Shown here piece after piece: positions 26,246 to 37,102 of a stretch of DNA of 64,000 nucleotides. Source of the DNA: CBDBIK01 sp965206145 (GTDB lineage Bacteria > Pseudomonadota > Alphaproteobacteria > TMED109). Within the stretch, counting starts at the first letter, position 1, and each line of letters starts with the position of its first letter. The translations under genes were made by a program, and so were the position numbers. The DNA is taken from contig CBDBIK010000005.1 in assembly GCA_965206145.1 (NCBI GenBank), positions 186,001 through 250,000 on the forward strand. Reading direction: 5' to 3'. The notes below the pieces were generated by a model, which saw only the letters and a program-made list of their open reading frames with translations, had not been told where the DNA came from and ran no database searches.

Positions 26246-27577
26246 TCAGTTTTCTTCGCCGCTCGCGCCATTGCCGCCTTTCCCGCGTTCAGCCCGAAGC
26301 TGCTTCCAGCGTTTGGTGCGTTCAGCGATTTCGCGCTCCGCGCCCCTCTCGGTCGGACGGTAAAACTCGGTTCGCTTCATCCCTTCGGGAAAGCAATCCT
26401 GGCTTGAGAAAGCGTCCGGCTCATCGTGGTCGTAAGCGTAATCCTTACCGTAGCCGAGATCACGCATCAGCCGCGTCGGCGCATTCAGGATGTGGAGCGG
26501 CGGGGTGAGAGATCCGGTTTCGCGGGCAGCCTTCATAGCCGCGTTGAACGCACGGTATCCTGCATTCGACTTGGGCGCGGTCGCGAGATGGATCACGGCC
26601 TGGGCAAGCGCAAGCTCGCCTTCGGGCGTGCCAAGGGCCTCATAAGCATCGAGTGCCGCGACAGCGTGCTCAAGCGCGCCGGGATCGGCAAGACCGATGT
26701 CTTCCACTGCCATGCGGATCAGGCGGCGCGCGAGTCGACGCGGCGGCTCGCCCGCATCAATCATGCGTGCGAACCAATAGAGCGAGGCATCGGGATCCGA
26801 GCTACGAACCGATTTGTGCAGCGCACTGATCAGATTATAATAGCCGTCCCCAGCTCGATCATAAAGAGCGGCCCTGCTGCGCACCCGTACCGCAAGACCC
26901 TCACGGTCGAGCGGAACATCCGGGAGGGCATCGGTCAAGTCTTCAATCAAGTTAATCAACATCCGGCCATCGCCGTCGGCCATTGAAACCAGGCTTTCGC
27001 GGGCATCTGGGGCAAGTGGCAGGACCCCGCCCGATGCCGCTTCCGCCCTGGTAAGCAGTGCCTTGAGTGCGTCCTCGTCGAGACGGTTGAGCACGAACAC
27101 CCGGCAACGGGAAAGGAGTGCGGCGTTGACCTCGAACGAGGGGTTTTCGGTAGTGGCACCAATCAAGACCACGGTGCCATCTTCGACGGACGGCAGTAGC
27201 AAATCCTGCTGAGAACGGTTGAAACGGTGAATTTCGTCAACGAAAAGGAGAGTCCCCTGCCCCGTCTTGCGGCGCATCGTTGCCTCGGAAAAGATCCGCC
27301 GGAGCGAGGCAACACCTTCGTCGACGGCGGAAAGCTGGACGAATGCAAGGCTCCCTTCCGTCGCCAGAAGCCGCCCGATCGTCGTCTTACCGCACCCGGG
27401 TGGCCCCCAGAGAATTGCCGAGCGGAGACGCTTCGTGGAGACCATTGAGGCGATCGGCCCATCGCCCCGAACGAGGTGGTCTTGGCCGACCACATCTTCG
27501 AGTGTTTCCGGACGCAGGCGATCGGCGAGCGGGCGCGAGACGGCAGACAGACCCGATGCCTCAAAGAGATCACTCAT
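26246..27577 (-). CDS. rarA: Replication-associated recombination protein A (AAA ATPase)
   Basis: RarA (MgsA) is a clamp-loader-like AAA+ ATPase that acts at stalled replication forks. The Walker A GPPGCGKTT and Walker B FVDEIHRFN are present, followed by the sensor region and the C-terminal tetramerisation domain ending in KDYAYDHDEPDAF. The start ATG at 27575-27577 is preceded by AAGGAAG at seven bases; an upstream ATG at 27598 lacks such a site. Length is 443 aa. It lies downstream of rplQ, as is common in alphaproteobacteria, and is convergent with ggt. Confidence 0.94.
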   Translation of the reverse strand: MSDLFEASGLSAVSRPLADRLRPETLEDVVGQDHLVRGDGPIASMVSTKRLRSAILWGPPGCGKTTIGRLLATEGSLAFVQLSAVDEGVASLRRIFSEATMRRKTGQGTLLFVDEIHRFNRSQQDLLLPSVEDGTVVLIGATTENPSFEVNAALLSRCRVFVLNRLDEDALKALLTRAEAASGGVLPLAPDARESLVSMADGDGRMLINLIEDLTDALPDVPLDREGLAVRVRSRAALYDRAGDGYYNLISALHKSVRSSDPDASLYWFARMIDAGEPPRRLARRLIRMAVEDIGLADPGALEHAVAALDAYEALGTPEGELALAQAVIHLATAPKSNAGYRAFNAAMKAARETGSLTPPLHILNAPTRLMRDLGYGKDYAYDHDEPDAFSSQDCFPEGMKRTEFYRPTERGAEREIAERTKRWKQLRAERGKGGNGASGEEN

Positions 27578-27634
27578 GTTGAAGCTTCCTTGCCGCACAT
27601 TCGTGTCGGCACGGGCCTGTCTTCGCTGAACGGC

Positions 27635-28138
27635 CTAGAAGCGATCCTTGCGGCTGATGCCAAGTTTCCGCCACCAGGGCTTTTTCTTATCCCCGGGCGC
27701 TCCCTCTTTCTTCGTCGCTTCCTGGGGTTTCTCCGAGGAAGCCTCCGCTATTGGCGCCCCCTTCGGTAACGGGGCGGAAGCCTGGCGGTCGACGAATTCA
27801 ATGATCGCCATCGGTGCCGAATCGCCGTAACGGAACCCCTTGTGGAGGATCCTCGTGTATCCCCCGTGGCGCTCAGCGTAGCGATCCGCTAGCGGGCCAA
27901 ATAGTTTGCCCACGTCAGCTCCCTTTGGGAGTCTTGATGCGGCAATGCGTCGGGCGTGCAGTTCCTTGCGCTTGCCTAGCGTGACCAGTTTTTCAACAAC
28001 GGGGCGCAGCTCTTTGGCCTTGGGCAGAGTGGTTTCAATCCTCTCGTGCTCAATCAGGGATGCGGCCATGTTGGCGAGCATGGCCTTCCGGTGGGAACTG
28101 GTCCTGCCGAGCTTACGGCCACTTCGACGGTGACGCAT
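27635..28138 (-). CDS. rplQ: 50S ribosomal protein L17
   Basis: This is ribosomal protein bL17, identified by the N-terminal MRHRRSGRKLGRTSSHRKAM-like start and the body to about residue 118. The C-terminal 45-50 residues are a Lys/Pro/Glu-rich extension ending in KKPWWRKLGISRKDRF, longer than the E. coli protein. It is the last gene of the rpsM-rpsK-rpoA-rplQ unit. Confidence 0.96.
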   Translation of the reverse strand: MRHRRSGRKLGRTSSHRKAMLANMAASLIEHERIETTLPKAKELRPVVEKLVTLGKRKELHARRIAASRLPKGADVGKLFGPLADRYAERHGGYTRILHKGFRYGDSAPMAIIEFVDRQASAPLPKGAPIAEASSEKPQEATKKEGAPGDKKKPWWRKLGISRKDRF

Positions 28139-28153
28139 CAGGCTTTTCCTTGA

Positions 28154-28177
28154 GCCGGTGCAAGGGCCGGTGCAACG
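28154..28177. repeat. 12-bp tandem duplication between rpoA and rplQ
   Basis: GCCGGTGCAAGG at 28154-28165 is followed by GCCGGTGCAACG at 28166-28177 in the 90-bp gap between the two genes. There is no coding role. Confidence 0.85.
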
Positions 28178-28228
28178 AAATACCCGGTCTTCATAGAGAT
28201 CCGCATGACACTTTGCCGACAGGGTGCA

Positions 28229-29278
28229 CTAGCGCGACCCGTGCAGGCTCTCCTCATGCGCCTTGGCCATTTCTTCAATGTTTTCAGGCGGCCAACCCTC
28301 AATATCCATCCCAAAGTTGAGGCCCATTGCCTTGAGTGCCTCACGGATCTCCTCAAGTGACTTCTTGCCAAAATTCGGGGTGTTGCGAAGCATCTGCTGC
28401 TCAGTCTGGCGGGCAAGATCGCCCACATAAAGGATGTTGTCATTCTTGAGGCAATTGGCCGAACGCTGCGAAAGTTCGAGATCCTCGACCCGGCGCAGCA
28501 GGTGCGGATTGAAACCGTCCTGATCGACTTCCGCCGTCACCGGCACCGCAGGCTGGACGACAGGAGCCACGCCGCCTTGAATGAAGAGCCCCAGCTGGGC
28601 GGCGAGAATGCTCGCAGCCTGTTCGACGGCTTCCTTGGGCAACACCGTTCCATCTGTTTCGATGGTGAGCGAAAGACTGTCGTAGTCAGTGACCTGTCCG
28701 ACGCGGGTGTTCTGAACCCGATAGGAAACGGAACGAATGGGGCTATAGATCGAGTCCACGGGAATCACACCGACCGCCGCGCTTTCAGGCCGGTTCTGGC
28801 TTGCTGCCACATAGCCACGCCCCGGCGAAACGGTCAGCTCCATGTTGAGATTCGCCTGCTTGTCGAGGTGGCAGAGAATCAGGTCAGGATTGACAATTTC
28901 CACGTCAGCAGAAGTTTCAATCATACCAGCGGTGACGGGACCAGGCCCCTTGGCCTTGAGCGCCAGCGGGCGGGCGCGGGTACCGTGAAGTTTCAAGGTG
29001 ATTCCCTTGACGTTGAGGATAAAGTCCACAACGTCCTCGCGAACGCCGGGAATCGAAGAGAACTCGTGAAGTACTCCGTCGACCCGGATTGAAGTAACTG
29101 CCGCCCCCGGAAGTGAGGACAGCAGCACGCGACGAAGCGCATTCCCCAACGTGAGGCCGAAGCCCCGCTCAAGTGGTTCGACGACGATAACCGCCTGCCG
29201 AGCGGGATCGGCACCAGGTTTGACGTCAACCTTTGATGGCTTGATTAGATCCTGCAATGGATTGCCCATGCCTTCCAT
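28229..29278 (-). CDS. rpoA: DNA-directed RNA polymerase subunit alpha
   Basis: RpoA nucleates RNA polymerase assembly and contacts activators and UP elements. The 349 aa hold the N-terminal dimerisation domain (GFGLTLGNALRRVLLSSLPG), a linker near PVVQPAVPVTAE and the C-terminal domain (ELSQRSANCLKNDNI, with the contact arginine region and NFGKKSLEEI). It starts with ATG after an intergenic gap of about 90 bp from rpsK. Confidence 0.98.
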   Translation of the reverse strand: MEGMGNPLQDLIKPSKVDVKPGADPARQAVIVVEPLERGFGLTLGNALRRVLLSSLPGAAVTSIRVDGVLHEFSSIPGVREDVVDFILNVKGITLKLHGTRARPLALKAKGPGPVTAGMIETSADVEIVNPDLILCHLDKQANLNMELTVSPGRGYVAASQNRPESAAVGVIPVDSIYSPIRSVSYRVQNTRVGQVTDYDSLSLTIETDGTVLPKEAVEQAASILAAQLGLFIQGGVAPVVQPAVPVTAEVDQDGFNPHLLRRVEDLELSQRSANCLKNDNILYVGDLARQTEQQMLRNTPNFGKKSLEEIREALKAMGLNFGMDIEGWPPENIEEMAKAHEESLHGSR

Positions 29279-29371
29279 GCGAGAAACTCCTGGCCGTTCG
29301 CTGCACTGGGAAAGCCGCCCCCGGCCCCCGGAACAGGAGCACGGGACGGACCCAGAACGATGATGTCGACG

Positions 29372-29755
29372 TTAGACGCGCCGACGTTTGGGCGGACGGC
29401 ACCCGTTGTGCGGAACCGGGGTGACGTCCCGGATCGCGGTGATGATGAAGCCCACGCTCTGAAGTGCTCGGAGTGCCGATTCGCGACCGGATCCCGGCCC
29501 GCACACCTCCACCTCGAGAGTTTTGACGCCATGCTCCTGGGCCTTTCGGCCTGCGGTTTCCGCGGCCATTTGCGCAGCGTAGGGCGTGGATTTGCGGGAA
29601 CCGGTGAACTTTCTCTCGCCAGCCGACGACCAGGCAAGCGTGTTGCCCTGCTGATCGGTGATGGTGACAAGAGTATTGTTGAAAGTAGCACTCACATGAG
29701 CCTTTGCCGTGGTAATATTCTTGCGCTCTTTGCGCTTGCGCCTCTCACGAGCCAT
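29372..29755 (-). CDS. rpsK: 30S ribosomal protein S11
   Basis: This is uS11 (127 aa), which lies at the platform of the 30S subunit near the E site. The family is clear from AHVSATFNNTLVTITDQQGN and the C-terminal DVTPVPHNGCRPPKRRRV. Of the in-frame ATG codons, the one at 29753-29755 has AAGGA seven bases upstream; the one at 29776 is weaker. Confidence 0.97.
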   Translation of the reverse strand: MARERRKRKERKNITTAKAHVSATFNNTLVTITDQQGNTLAWSSAGERKFTGSRKSTPYAAQMAAETAGRKAQEHGVKTLEVEVCGPGSGRESALRALQSVGFIITAIRDVTPVPHNGCRPPKRRRV

Positions 29756-29795
29756 GCCGCGTCCTTTCGTTTCCACAACCCTTCGTAAAGAAGGG

Positions 29796-30170
29796 CTAGA
29801 CAGCCTTCTTTTTGCCGGTCACGGGCCGCGCGCGGCCCTTGCGGGTACGGGCATTGGTATGAGTGCGCTGGCCATTCACTGGAAGGCCGCGACGGTGGCG
29901 AAGCCCCCGGTAACAGCCGAGATCCATCAGGCGCTTCACTCGCATTCCGGCATCGCGGCGAAGGGCACCTTCAATGAGAGGGTCGCGGTCAACAATTTCG
30001 CGCACGCGCGCAAGTTCCACCTCGGCGAGATCGCGGATACGACGCTCCTCCGGGAGGCCCGCCTCTTCTCTGATCTTCTGGGCCTTAGTGCGACCAATTC
30101 CGTAGATGTAGGTGAGTGCGAATTCGACCCGCTTTTCAGCAGGCACGTTCACGCCGGCAATTCGAGCCAC
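29796..30170 (-). CDS. rpsM: 30S ribosomal protein S13
   Basis: This is uS13 (124 aa), a head protein contacting the P-site tRNA. It begins with ARIAGVNVPAEKRVEFALTYI and ends in the basic tail TNARTRKGRARPVTGKKKAV. The start is GTG at 30168-30170 with GGAG eight bases upstream. It is the first gene of this ribosomal unit. The usual upstream neighbours secY and adk are absent, and its own promoter is visible. Confidence 0.97.
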   Translation of the reverse strand: MARIAGVNVPAEKRVEFALTYIYGIGRTKAQKIREEAGLPEERRIRDLAEVELARVREIVDRDPLIEGALRRDAGMRVKRLMDLGCYRGLRHRRGLPVNGQRTHTNARTRKGRARPVTGKKKAV

Positions 30171-30235
30171 CGCCCAGTCTCCGCAATATGGATGGCGGAC
30201 ACCTTAAAGCCATCGCTTTGGATCCGCGGCCACGT

Positions 30236-30264
30236 AGCCTAATGCGCTCCGCAAGTGATGTCAA
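30236..30264 (-). promoter_or_regulatory. Sigma-70-type promoter of rpsM-rpsK-rpoA-rplQ
   Basis: On the minus strand, TTGACA (30259-30264) and TAGGCT (30236-30241) are separated by exactly 17 bp. The expected start near 30229 would give a leader of about 60 nt before the rpsM GTG. Confidence 0.75.
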
Positions 30265-30302
30265 CGCCCTGCGCTCACAAAGGACGGCAGAACCGGGCGG
30301 AC

Positions 30303-30908
30303 TCAGATCGCCTTACCCACTTCCTTCTCAAGCACGCGCAAACGGGCTTTCCCATGTGCCATCTGAGGATGAATTTCGAGTGCCCGCCTGAGCGCCTTGA
30401 CGGCAGCAAGGGGTTGTCCAGATCGTCCGTAAATGAGTGCCAGCCCCGAAAGTGCTCCAAAATGACGGGATTCGAGACGCAGGGCCTTGATAACATCGGC
30501 AACCGATTTCTCGTGGTCCCCGAGCATGTAATACACCGTCGCCCGCTTATTCCAGGCTTCGGCGAATTCCGGTGCCTTCCCGATAACCTTGGAGAATCCC
30601 GCCAAGGCCTCCTGAAGCCGTCTCTGCTCCATTGCGATGCCTGCACGCCGCATCGCATCGCGCGTGACAGGATCCTCGTGGTCTATCCAAATGTCCCAGA
30701 TGCGCCGCTCCACACCGAGTGCGTGGGCAAGGTGCGGACTGTCGGCCAGCTCGGCAAAGAGAGCGTCCAGCCGCGGGTCGTTCTGATCTGCGTGTGCACG
30801 GACCGAAAGAAGGGCAGCGGCAAGGAGTGCCGCCGCAAACAGCCCAATCCGTAACACTTCAGGAAACGACGTAAGCGGTCTTGACCGTGATGTGGAACTC
30901 CGCCGCAT
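30303..30908 (-). CDS. TPR-repeat protein with N-terminal signal or anchor
   Basis: This is a 201-aa protein. A basic N-terminus (RRSSTSRSRPL) precedes a hydrophobic segment at about residues 20-40 ending in AHA, consistent with export to the periplasm. The rest is helical with at least two tetratricopeptide repeats (AEAWNKRATVYYMLGDHEKSV and GALSGLALIYGRSGQPLAAV), a protein-interaction scaffold. The start ATG at 30906-30908 has AGGAG four bases upstream; the frame is open far beyond it. It lies upstream of, and in the same direction as, rpsM. Its partner is unknown. Confidence 0.82.
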   Translation of the reverse strand: MRRSSTSRSRPLTSFPEVLRIGLFAAALLAAALLSVRAHADQNDPRLDALFAELADSPHLAHALGVERRIWDIWIDHEDPVTRDAMRRAGIAMEQRRLQEALAGFSKVIGKAPEFAEAWNKRATVYYMLGDHEKSVADVIKALRLESRHFGALSGLALIYGRSGQPLAAVKALRRALEIHPQMAHGKARLRVLEKEVGKAI

Positions 30909-31168
30909 AACGCTCCTACTCTCGGACCCCGTAGGATGATCCACTTCGGCCCCGAAAGACACACGGTAGCCGATCCCGGCCGTGGGACGATTGATTACCA
31001 CCATCCTGGCTTCCGCGTGATGGCGGAAATGGCTCGCATGTTTGCGGCTCGTGGTGCTAATCCTCGATAAAAGCCCGAACAACGTGTCGTCGACAACGGC
31101 CATCGCCCCTTTGTGGTCACGCCGCCATCTATCACGACCGTCTGCCGATTGGTCCTCGTGGATGACAA

Positions 31169-31194
31169 GGTTTCGGTAAATGGTTTCGGTAAAT
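31169..31194. repeat. 13-bp perfect tandem duplication
   Basis: GGTTTCGGTAAAT occurs at 31169-31181 and again at 31182-31194 in the non-coding region upstream of pccB. Confidence 0.9.
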
Positions 31195-31410
31195 AGAGCC
31201 GATTGCAGATGGTGGCCAGGCGTTGCGCGCTCGAGCCTCGCTTCTTCCCCCCAGTGGAGTTCTGTTCCCCCTCCTGGTCGATTTCGAGGTACTCGGGATC
31301 CTGCCCGAGCTGGCAATCGTCCTTGGCCTGCTCATGACACCGATCCGAACGACGCTTGGCCCGTCCACGTCGGAGCACCAAACACACTCGACGATGAAGA
31401 TTCTCTCAAT

Positions 31411-31462
31411 GCAGTCGTCCAATGCAATCGTCGAGAGCAGTCGTCCAATGCAATCGTCGAGA
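31411..31462. repeat. 26-bp perfect tandem duplication
   Basis: A 26-bp unit starting GCAGTCGTCCAATGCAATCG is present at 31411-31436 and repeated at once at 31437-31462. It is non-coding, about 235 bp upstream of pccB. Confidence 0.9.
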
Positions 31463-31696
31463 AGAAGTCCCTCCTATTGGGAATGGGGAGCTCACGGGCC
31501 CTCCTGCCATCTTTGGGTGCCCTCACGTGCGTACATCGTCGCGCTATTCCTCGCCTGCCCGCGCATGCATCGCCACCGCAACAGGTGAGTCAAGCAAGGC
31601 GAGCAGGAATGGACAGCGGTGGACGGGGCAAGCGTGCGTTCCTACGCTCACCCCTTCCAGTCCCCTACTTGCCTTTCTATCCAAGCCTCCAGACCC

Positions 31697-33225
<1,529 letters not shown>

Positions 33226-33229
<4 letters not shown>

Positions 33230-35244
33230 GTGCTACTCCATCGACCCGACGACGCAGGCGTCCGTTCCGCAAGGTCCTCGTCGCCAACCGTGGCGAGATC
33301 GCCTCCCGGATCTTCCGGACCTGCCGACGTCTCGGAATCCGCACCGTCGCCGTCCACTCCGAGGCCGACACCGACGCCGTGTTCGTGGGCGAAGCGGACG
33401 AAGCGGTAAAGATCGGACCCGCATCCGCCGCACGCAGCTACCTCGATCACTCCGCCGTACTCAAGGCAGCAAAGGAAACGAAATCCGAAGCCATTCATCC
33501 GGGCTACGGCTTCCTTTCCGAGAATGCAGGCTTTGCGCGAGCGGTGGAAAAAACAGGGCTTGTGTTCGTGGGTCCCCACCCGAAGACCATCGCCTTGATG
33601 GGAGACAAGCTCACCGCCAAGGCGCTCGCCGCCAAGGCCAGCATAAACGTGATTCCCGGCTCTTCCCGCCCCGCTTCGAGTGCCGCCACCGCAGCACAAA
33701 TGGCCAAGCGCATCGGTTATCCCGTCATGCTCAAGGCAGCAGCCGGCGGTGGCGGCAAGGGCATGCGCATCGCCCGCAATACGGGTGAACTTCGTGAAAT
33801 GTTCCCGCGTGCCGCAGGTGAGGCGAAATCGAGTTTCGGCGACGGACGCATCTTCGTAGAGAGGTACTTCCCCGACCCTCGCCACATCGAGATCCAGGTC
33901 CTCGCCGACAACCACGGAAACTGTATCTCTCTCGGCGAGCGGGAGTGCTCGATCCAGCGACGCCACCAAAAAGTACTTGAGGAGGCACCGGCGACTATCG
34001 ATGCGGATACGCGTGCGAACATGGAAGAGCAGGCCGTTCGCCTCGCCCGCGCCGCTAACTACCGCTCAGCAGGAACAGTCGAGTTTGTGCTTGATGCCGA
34101 AGGAGGCTTCCACTTCCTGGAAATGAACACCCGTCTCCAGGTTGAGCACCCCGTAACGGAAATGGTGACCGGAATCGATCTCGTCGAGGAAATGCTGCAC
34201 ATCGCCGCAGGTGAGACGCTGGCACTCCGCCAGGAGGACGTGCACACACAAGGGTGGGCCATCGAGGCGCGGGTGTACGCGGAAGACCCTCTCCGGGACT
34301 TCCTCCCCTCGATCGGAAGGATTCGCCATCTCGAGTTCCCTCCTGGTACTGGGAAGGGACAGGAAGGTCCACTTCGCATTGATTCAGGAATCGTGGAGGG
34401 ATCAGAAATCACTCCCCACTACGACCCGATGATTGCCAAGGTAGTGGCGTACGGGGCAAACCGGCCGGGAGCCGTCGAAATTCTGCGCGATGCGCTCGAC
34501 GGCTGTTACGTGCGCGGCCCGGCGACCAACCTCGAATTCCTCTCTGACGTGGTCCGCAGACCCCGCTTCCGCAAAGGCGACCTAGACACCGGCTTCATCG
34601 AACGCGAGTACCCGAAGGGGTTCCGACGTCGCAAGTGCACGGGCGTTGACCGGGACACACTGATTGCCGCCACCGCCCTTGCCGAACTCCGGCGCGAGGC
34701 ACGCAATGCAGGAAGGACACTCACAGCGGGCGAGGTTGCCGAGCGCGTCGTCGCCATCGACGGACAGAGCGTCGAGGCGAGAATCTCCATTGTCGAGGAT
34801 GGGTGCGATATCGAGATTGAGGAACGTCTCCTGGCTGTCCGTAGCGAGTGGTCTCCCGGGGAGGTGGTCTTCCGGGGGCTGGTCAACAACCGTCATGTTT
34901 CCGTGCGGATCGATCCCGCACCCGAAGGAAACGAGATTTCTCACGGCGGATTGCGACTCCGGGTAGCACTGCGTCGCCCCGAGGTGGACGCTCTTGCTGT
35001 CCATCTTCCGGCCAGGCGCATCCGCGAGCGTTCCGGACACCTGCGGAGCCCCATGCCGGGGCTCGTCCTGTCGATCGAGGTGAAAGACGGCGACAAAGTC
35101 CGGACAGGCCAGGTAATCGCGGTAGTCGAGGCCATGAAGGTGGAGAACGCCCTTCGGTCCGAGCGGGACGGCACTGTCAAGGCTATCCGCGTCAACCCCG
35201 GAGACAACATCGCCGCCGACGACATCATCGTCGAGCTGGTCTGA
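33226..35244 (+). CDS. pccA: Propionyl-CoA carboxylase alpha chain (biotin carboxylase and carrier)
   Basis: PccA carboxylates biotin with ATP and bicarbonate and carries it on a swinging arm. The N-terminal biotin carboxylase domain starts KVLVANRGEIASRI, with the ATP-grasp loop AAGGGGKGMRI and EMNTRLQVEHPVTE. The C-terminal carrier domain has the biotin lysine at residue 638 in EAMKVEN. Between them is the linker domain typical of PccA. The start is GTG at 33226, overlapping pccB. Length is 672 aa. BirA in this window is the likely biotinylating enzyme. Confidence 0.96.
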
Positions 35245-35256
35245 GGGAAGGGGAAC

Positions 35257-35931
35257 ATGGGCCTTGCCGTAATCACGGGCGCAAGCAGGGGTATCGGGAA
35301 GGCTCTTGCTGAACACCTTGCCGCTGAAGGAGTAAGCCTTGTCCTCGGCTGCCGCGATCCTGCGGCGGTGCGCACGCAGGCACCCGAGGGTGCAGACGTG
35401 CGCACGCTCAATGCAAGTGATCAGGCTTCGGTCCGTTCTTTCGCCGACACTCTCGCAGGCGAGAAGATCGACATCCTCATCAACAACGCCGGAATCGCTG
35501 GCGGTAGCCTCGGAAGCGGCCTTGAGGATACCGACTGGACGGTCACCGATGACATTTTCCGTACCAACGTCGTGGGCCCTCTCCTGCTTGCACAACTGCT
35601 TGCAGACAACCTTGCCGACGGCGGAACCATTGCCAACGTCACCTCCGTTCTCGGATCCTGCGAGCAGAACACCTCCGGTGGAATGGTTCTTTATCGAGCA
35701 AGCAAGGCAGCTCTCAACAGCGTCACCCGGACGCTTGCTGCCGAACTAGGCCCCAAGGGGGTGACCGTGCTCGCCATCCACCCCGGTTGGGTGCAAACCG
35801 ACATGGGAGGCAAGGATGCGGCCGTCAATCCAGTTGATTCTGCGGCCGGAATTGCCAACGTGATTACCCGAGCAGGCCCTGGTGAGCAGGGATGTTTCCT
35901 CGACTGGCAGGGAAAGGAAATTCCCTGGTAG
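35257..35931 (+). CDS. Short-chain dehydrogenase/reductase (C-factor-like)
   Basis: This is a 224-aa Rossmann-fold SDR. The NAD(P) loop TGASRGIG is at residues 7-14, NNAGIAGG at about 77-84, and the catalytic YRASK lies after the serine in SVLGSC. Its shortness, and the pattern with a C-terminal FLDWQGKEIPW, match the CsgA/C-factor-like branch rather than a classical ketoreductase. It starts 12 bp after pccA on the same strand, so it may be co-transcribed, but no role in propionate metabolism can be stated from sequence. Confidence 0.85.
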   Translation: MGLAVITGASRGIGKALAEHLAAEGVSLVLGCRDPAAVRTQAPEGADVRTLNASDQASVRSFADTLAGEKIDILINNAGIAGGSLGSGLEDTDWTVTDDIFRTNVVGPLLLAQLLADNLADGGTIANVTSVLGSCEQNTSGGMVLYRASKAALNSVTRTLAAELGPKGVTVLAIHPGWVQTDMGGKDAAVNPVDSAAGIANVITRAGPGEQGCFLDWQGKEIPW

Positions 35932-35965
35932 GACACCGCTCACTGTCTGCAGTCGGCCCTTCATC

Positions 35966-35994
35966 TTGATGCACTATGTTTCGTCGTATATATT
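35966..35994 (+). promoter_or_regulatory. Sigma-70-type promoter of moaA
   Basis: TTGATG (35966-35971) and TATATT (35989-35994) are 17 bp apart. The predicted start, near 36001, lies inside the tandem repeat that follows. Confidence 0.6.
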
Positions 35995-35996
35995 GC

Positions 35997-36024
35997 CGAT
36001 AAGTATCAGTCGATAAGTATCAAA
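35997..36024. repeat. 14-bp near-perfect tandem repeat at the moaA transcription start
   Basis: CGATAAGTATCAGT (35997-36010) is followed by CGATAAGTATCAAA (36011-36024). It sits 3 bp downstream of the -10 box of the moaA promoter and could be an operator or simple duplication. Confidence 0.85.
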
Positions 36025-36053
36025 GGTGCTTATCTCCGCAGGGAGGGGTGACG

Positions 36054-37079
36054 ATGCAGGAATTCCGGATTCCACACCGGCAGGAACCGTTGATCGACCC
36101 CTTCGGGCGGTCGATTACGTACTTGCGCGTCTCGGTCACCGATCGTTGTGATTTCCGCTGCGTCTACTGCATGTCGGAAGACATGACGTTCCTCCCGAAA
36201 AAGGACGTCCTATCGCTCGACGAGATCGAGCGCTTGTGCGGTGTGTTCGTTTCACTCGGCGTGCGTAAGCTCAGGCTAACCGGGGGCGAACCGCTGGTGC
36301 GAAAGAACGTCATGCACCTCGTGCGGGGGCTTGGTCGCCATCTCGGGACGGGCGCTCTCGACGAACTCACGCTGACCACGAACGGAAGCCAGCTTCCCCG
36401 TTACGCGGACGAGCTACGGGATGCCGGCGTGCGAAGGGTCAACGTTTCCCTCGACACCCTCGACCCGGAGGCGTTTGCCCGCATCACCCGCTGGGGGAAC
36501 CTCGACAAGGTAATTGCTGGGATCGAGGCGGCGGACAAGGCGGGCCTTCAAATCAAAATCAACACAGTGGCCCTCAAGGGCGTGAACGAAGATGAAATCC
36601 CTTCGATGCTCGAGTGGTGCCACGAACGCGGATTTGGTTTCACACTCATCGAAACGATGCCGATGGGTGATATCACCGGAGATCGGACCGATCAGTACCT
36701 TCCTCTTTCGCTCGTCCGCGGGCGGCTCCGGGACCGCTATGGCCTTGAGGAGAGCGATCACAAGACAGGAGGACCCGCCCGCTACTTCCATGCCAAAGAA
36801 ACGGGCGGCCAGGTAGGCTTCATCACCCCTATGACCCACAATTTTTGCGAATCCTGCAACCGGGTCCGTCTCACCTGCACCGGCATGCTGTACATGTGCC
36901 TAGGCCAAGACGACAGCGCGGATCTTCGCGACGTCCTACGCTCGAGCGATGACGATGGCGTGCTACGTGCGGCTGTCGAGGAGGCTATCGGCCGCAAGCC
37001 CAAGGGTCACGACTTCGTGATCGACCGACGTGCCGATGCACCCGCCGTCGACCGACACATGAGTGTTACCGGCGGCTGA
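36054..37079 (+). CDS. moaA: GTP 3',8-cyclase (molybdenum cofactor biosynthesis)
   Basis: MoaA is the radical-SAM enzyme that, with MoaC, converts GTP to cyclic pyranopterin monophosphate. The radical-SAM cysteines are C32, C36 and C39 (CDFRCVYC); the second cluster motif is at the C-terminal CESCNRVRLTCTGMLYMC segment. The protein ends in the family's GG. Start choice: GGGAGG lies about seven bases before the ATG at 36054; the GTG at 36048 is too close to it. Length is 341 aa. No other molybdopterin gene is in the window; nadK follows. Confidence 0.95.
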   Translation: MQEFRIPHRQEPLIDPFGRSITYLRVSVTDRCDFRCVYCMSEDMTFLPKKDVLSLDEIERLCGVFVSLGVRKLRLTGGEPLVRKNVMHLVRGLGRHLGTGALDELTLTTNGSQLPRYADELRDAGVRRVNVSLDTLDPEAFARITRWGNLDKVIAGIEAADKAGLQIKINTVALKGVNEDEIPSMLEWCHERGFGFTLIETMPMGDITGDRTDQYLPLSLVRGRLRDRYGLEESDHKTGGPARYFHAKETGGQVGFITPMTHNFCESCNRVRLTCTGMLYMCLGQDDSADLRDVLRSSDDDGVLRAAVEEAIGRKPKGHDFVIDRRADAPAVDRHMSVTGG

Positions 37080-37102
37080 GACCATCAAACCCAGGAGAGC
37101 GG

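Larger units (their letters stand above)
30909..31696. other. 788-bp region without a recognised gene
   Basis: This lies between the TPR gene (minus) and pccB (plus). Several open frames cross it on both strands, but none has a recognisable domain, a good ribosome-binding site and a plausible length together. The minus-strand frame that runs into the TPR gene from 31316 is the most protein-like. The stretch holds two perfect tandem duplications (13 bp and 26 bp) and probably the pccB promoter. Confidence 0.5.
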
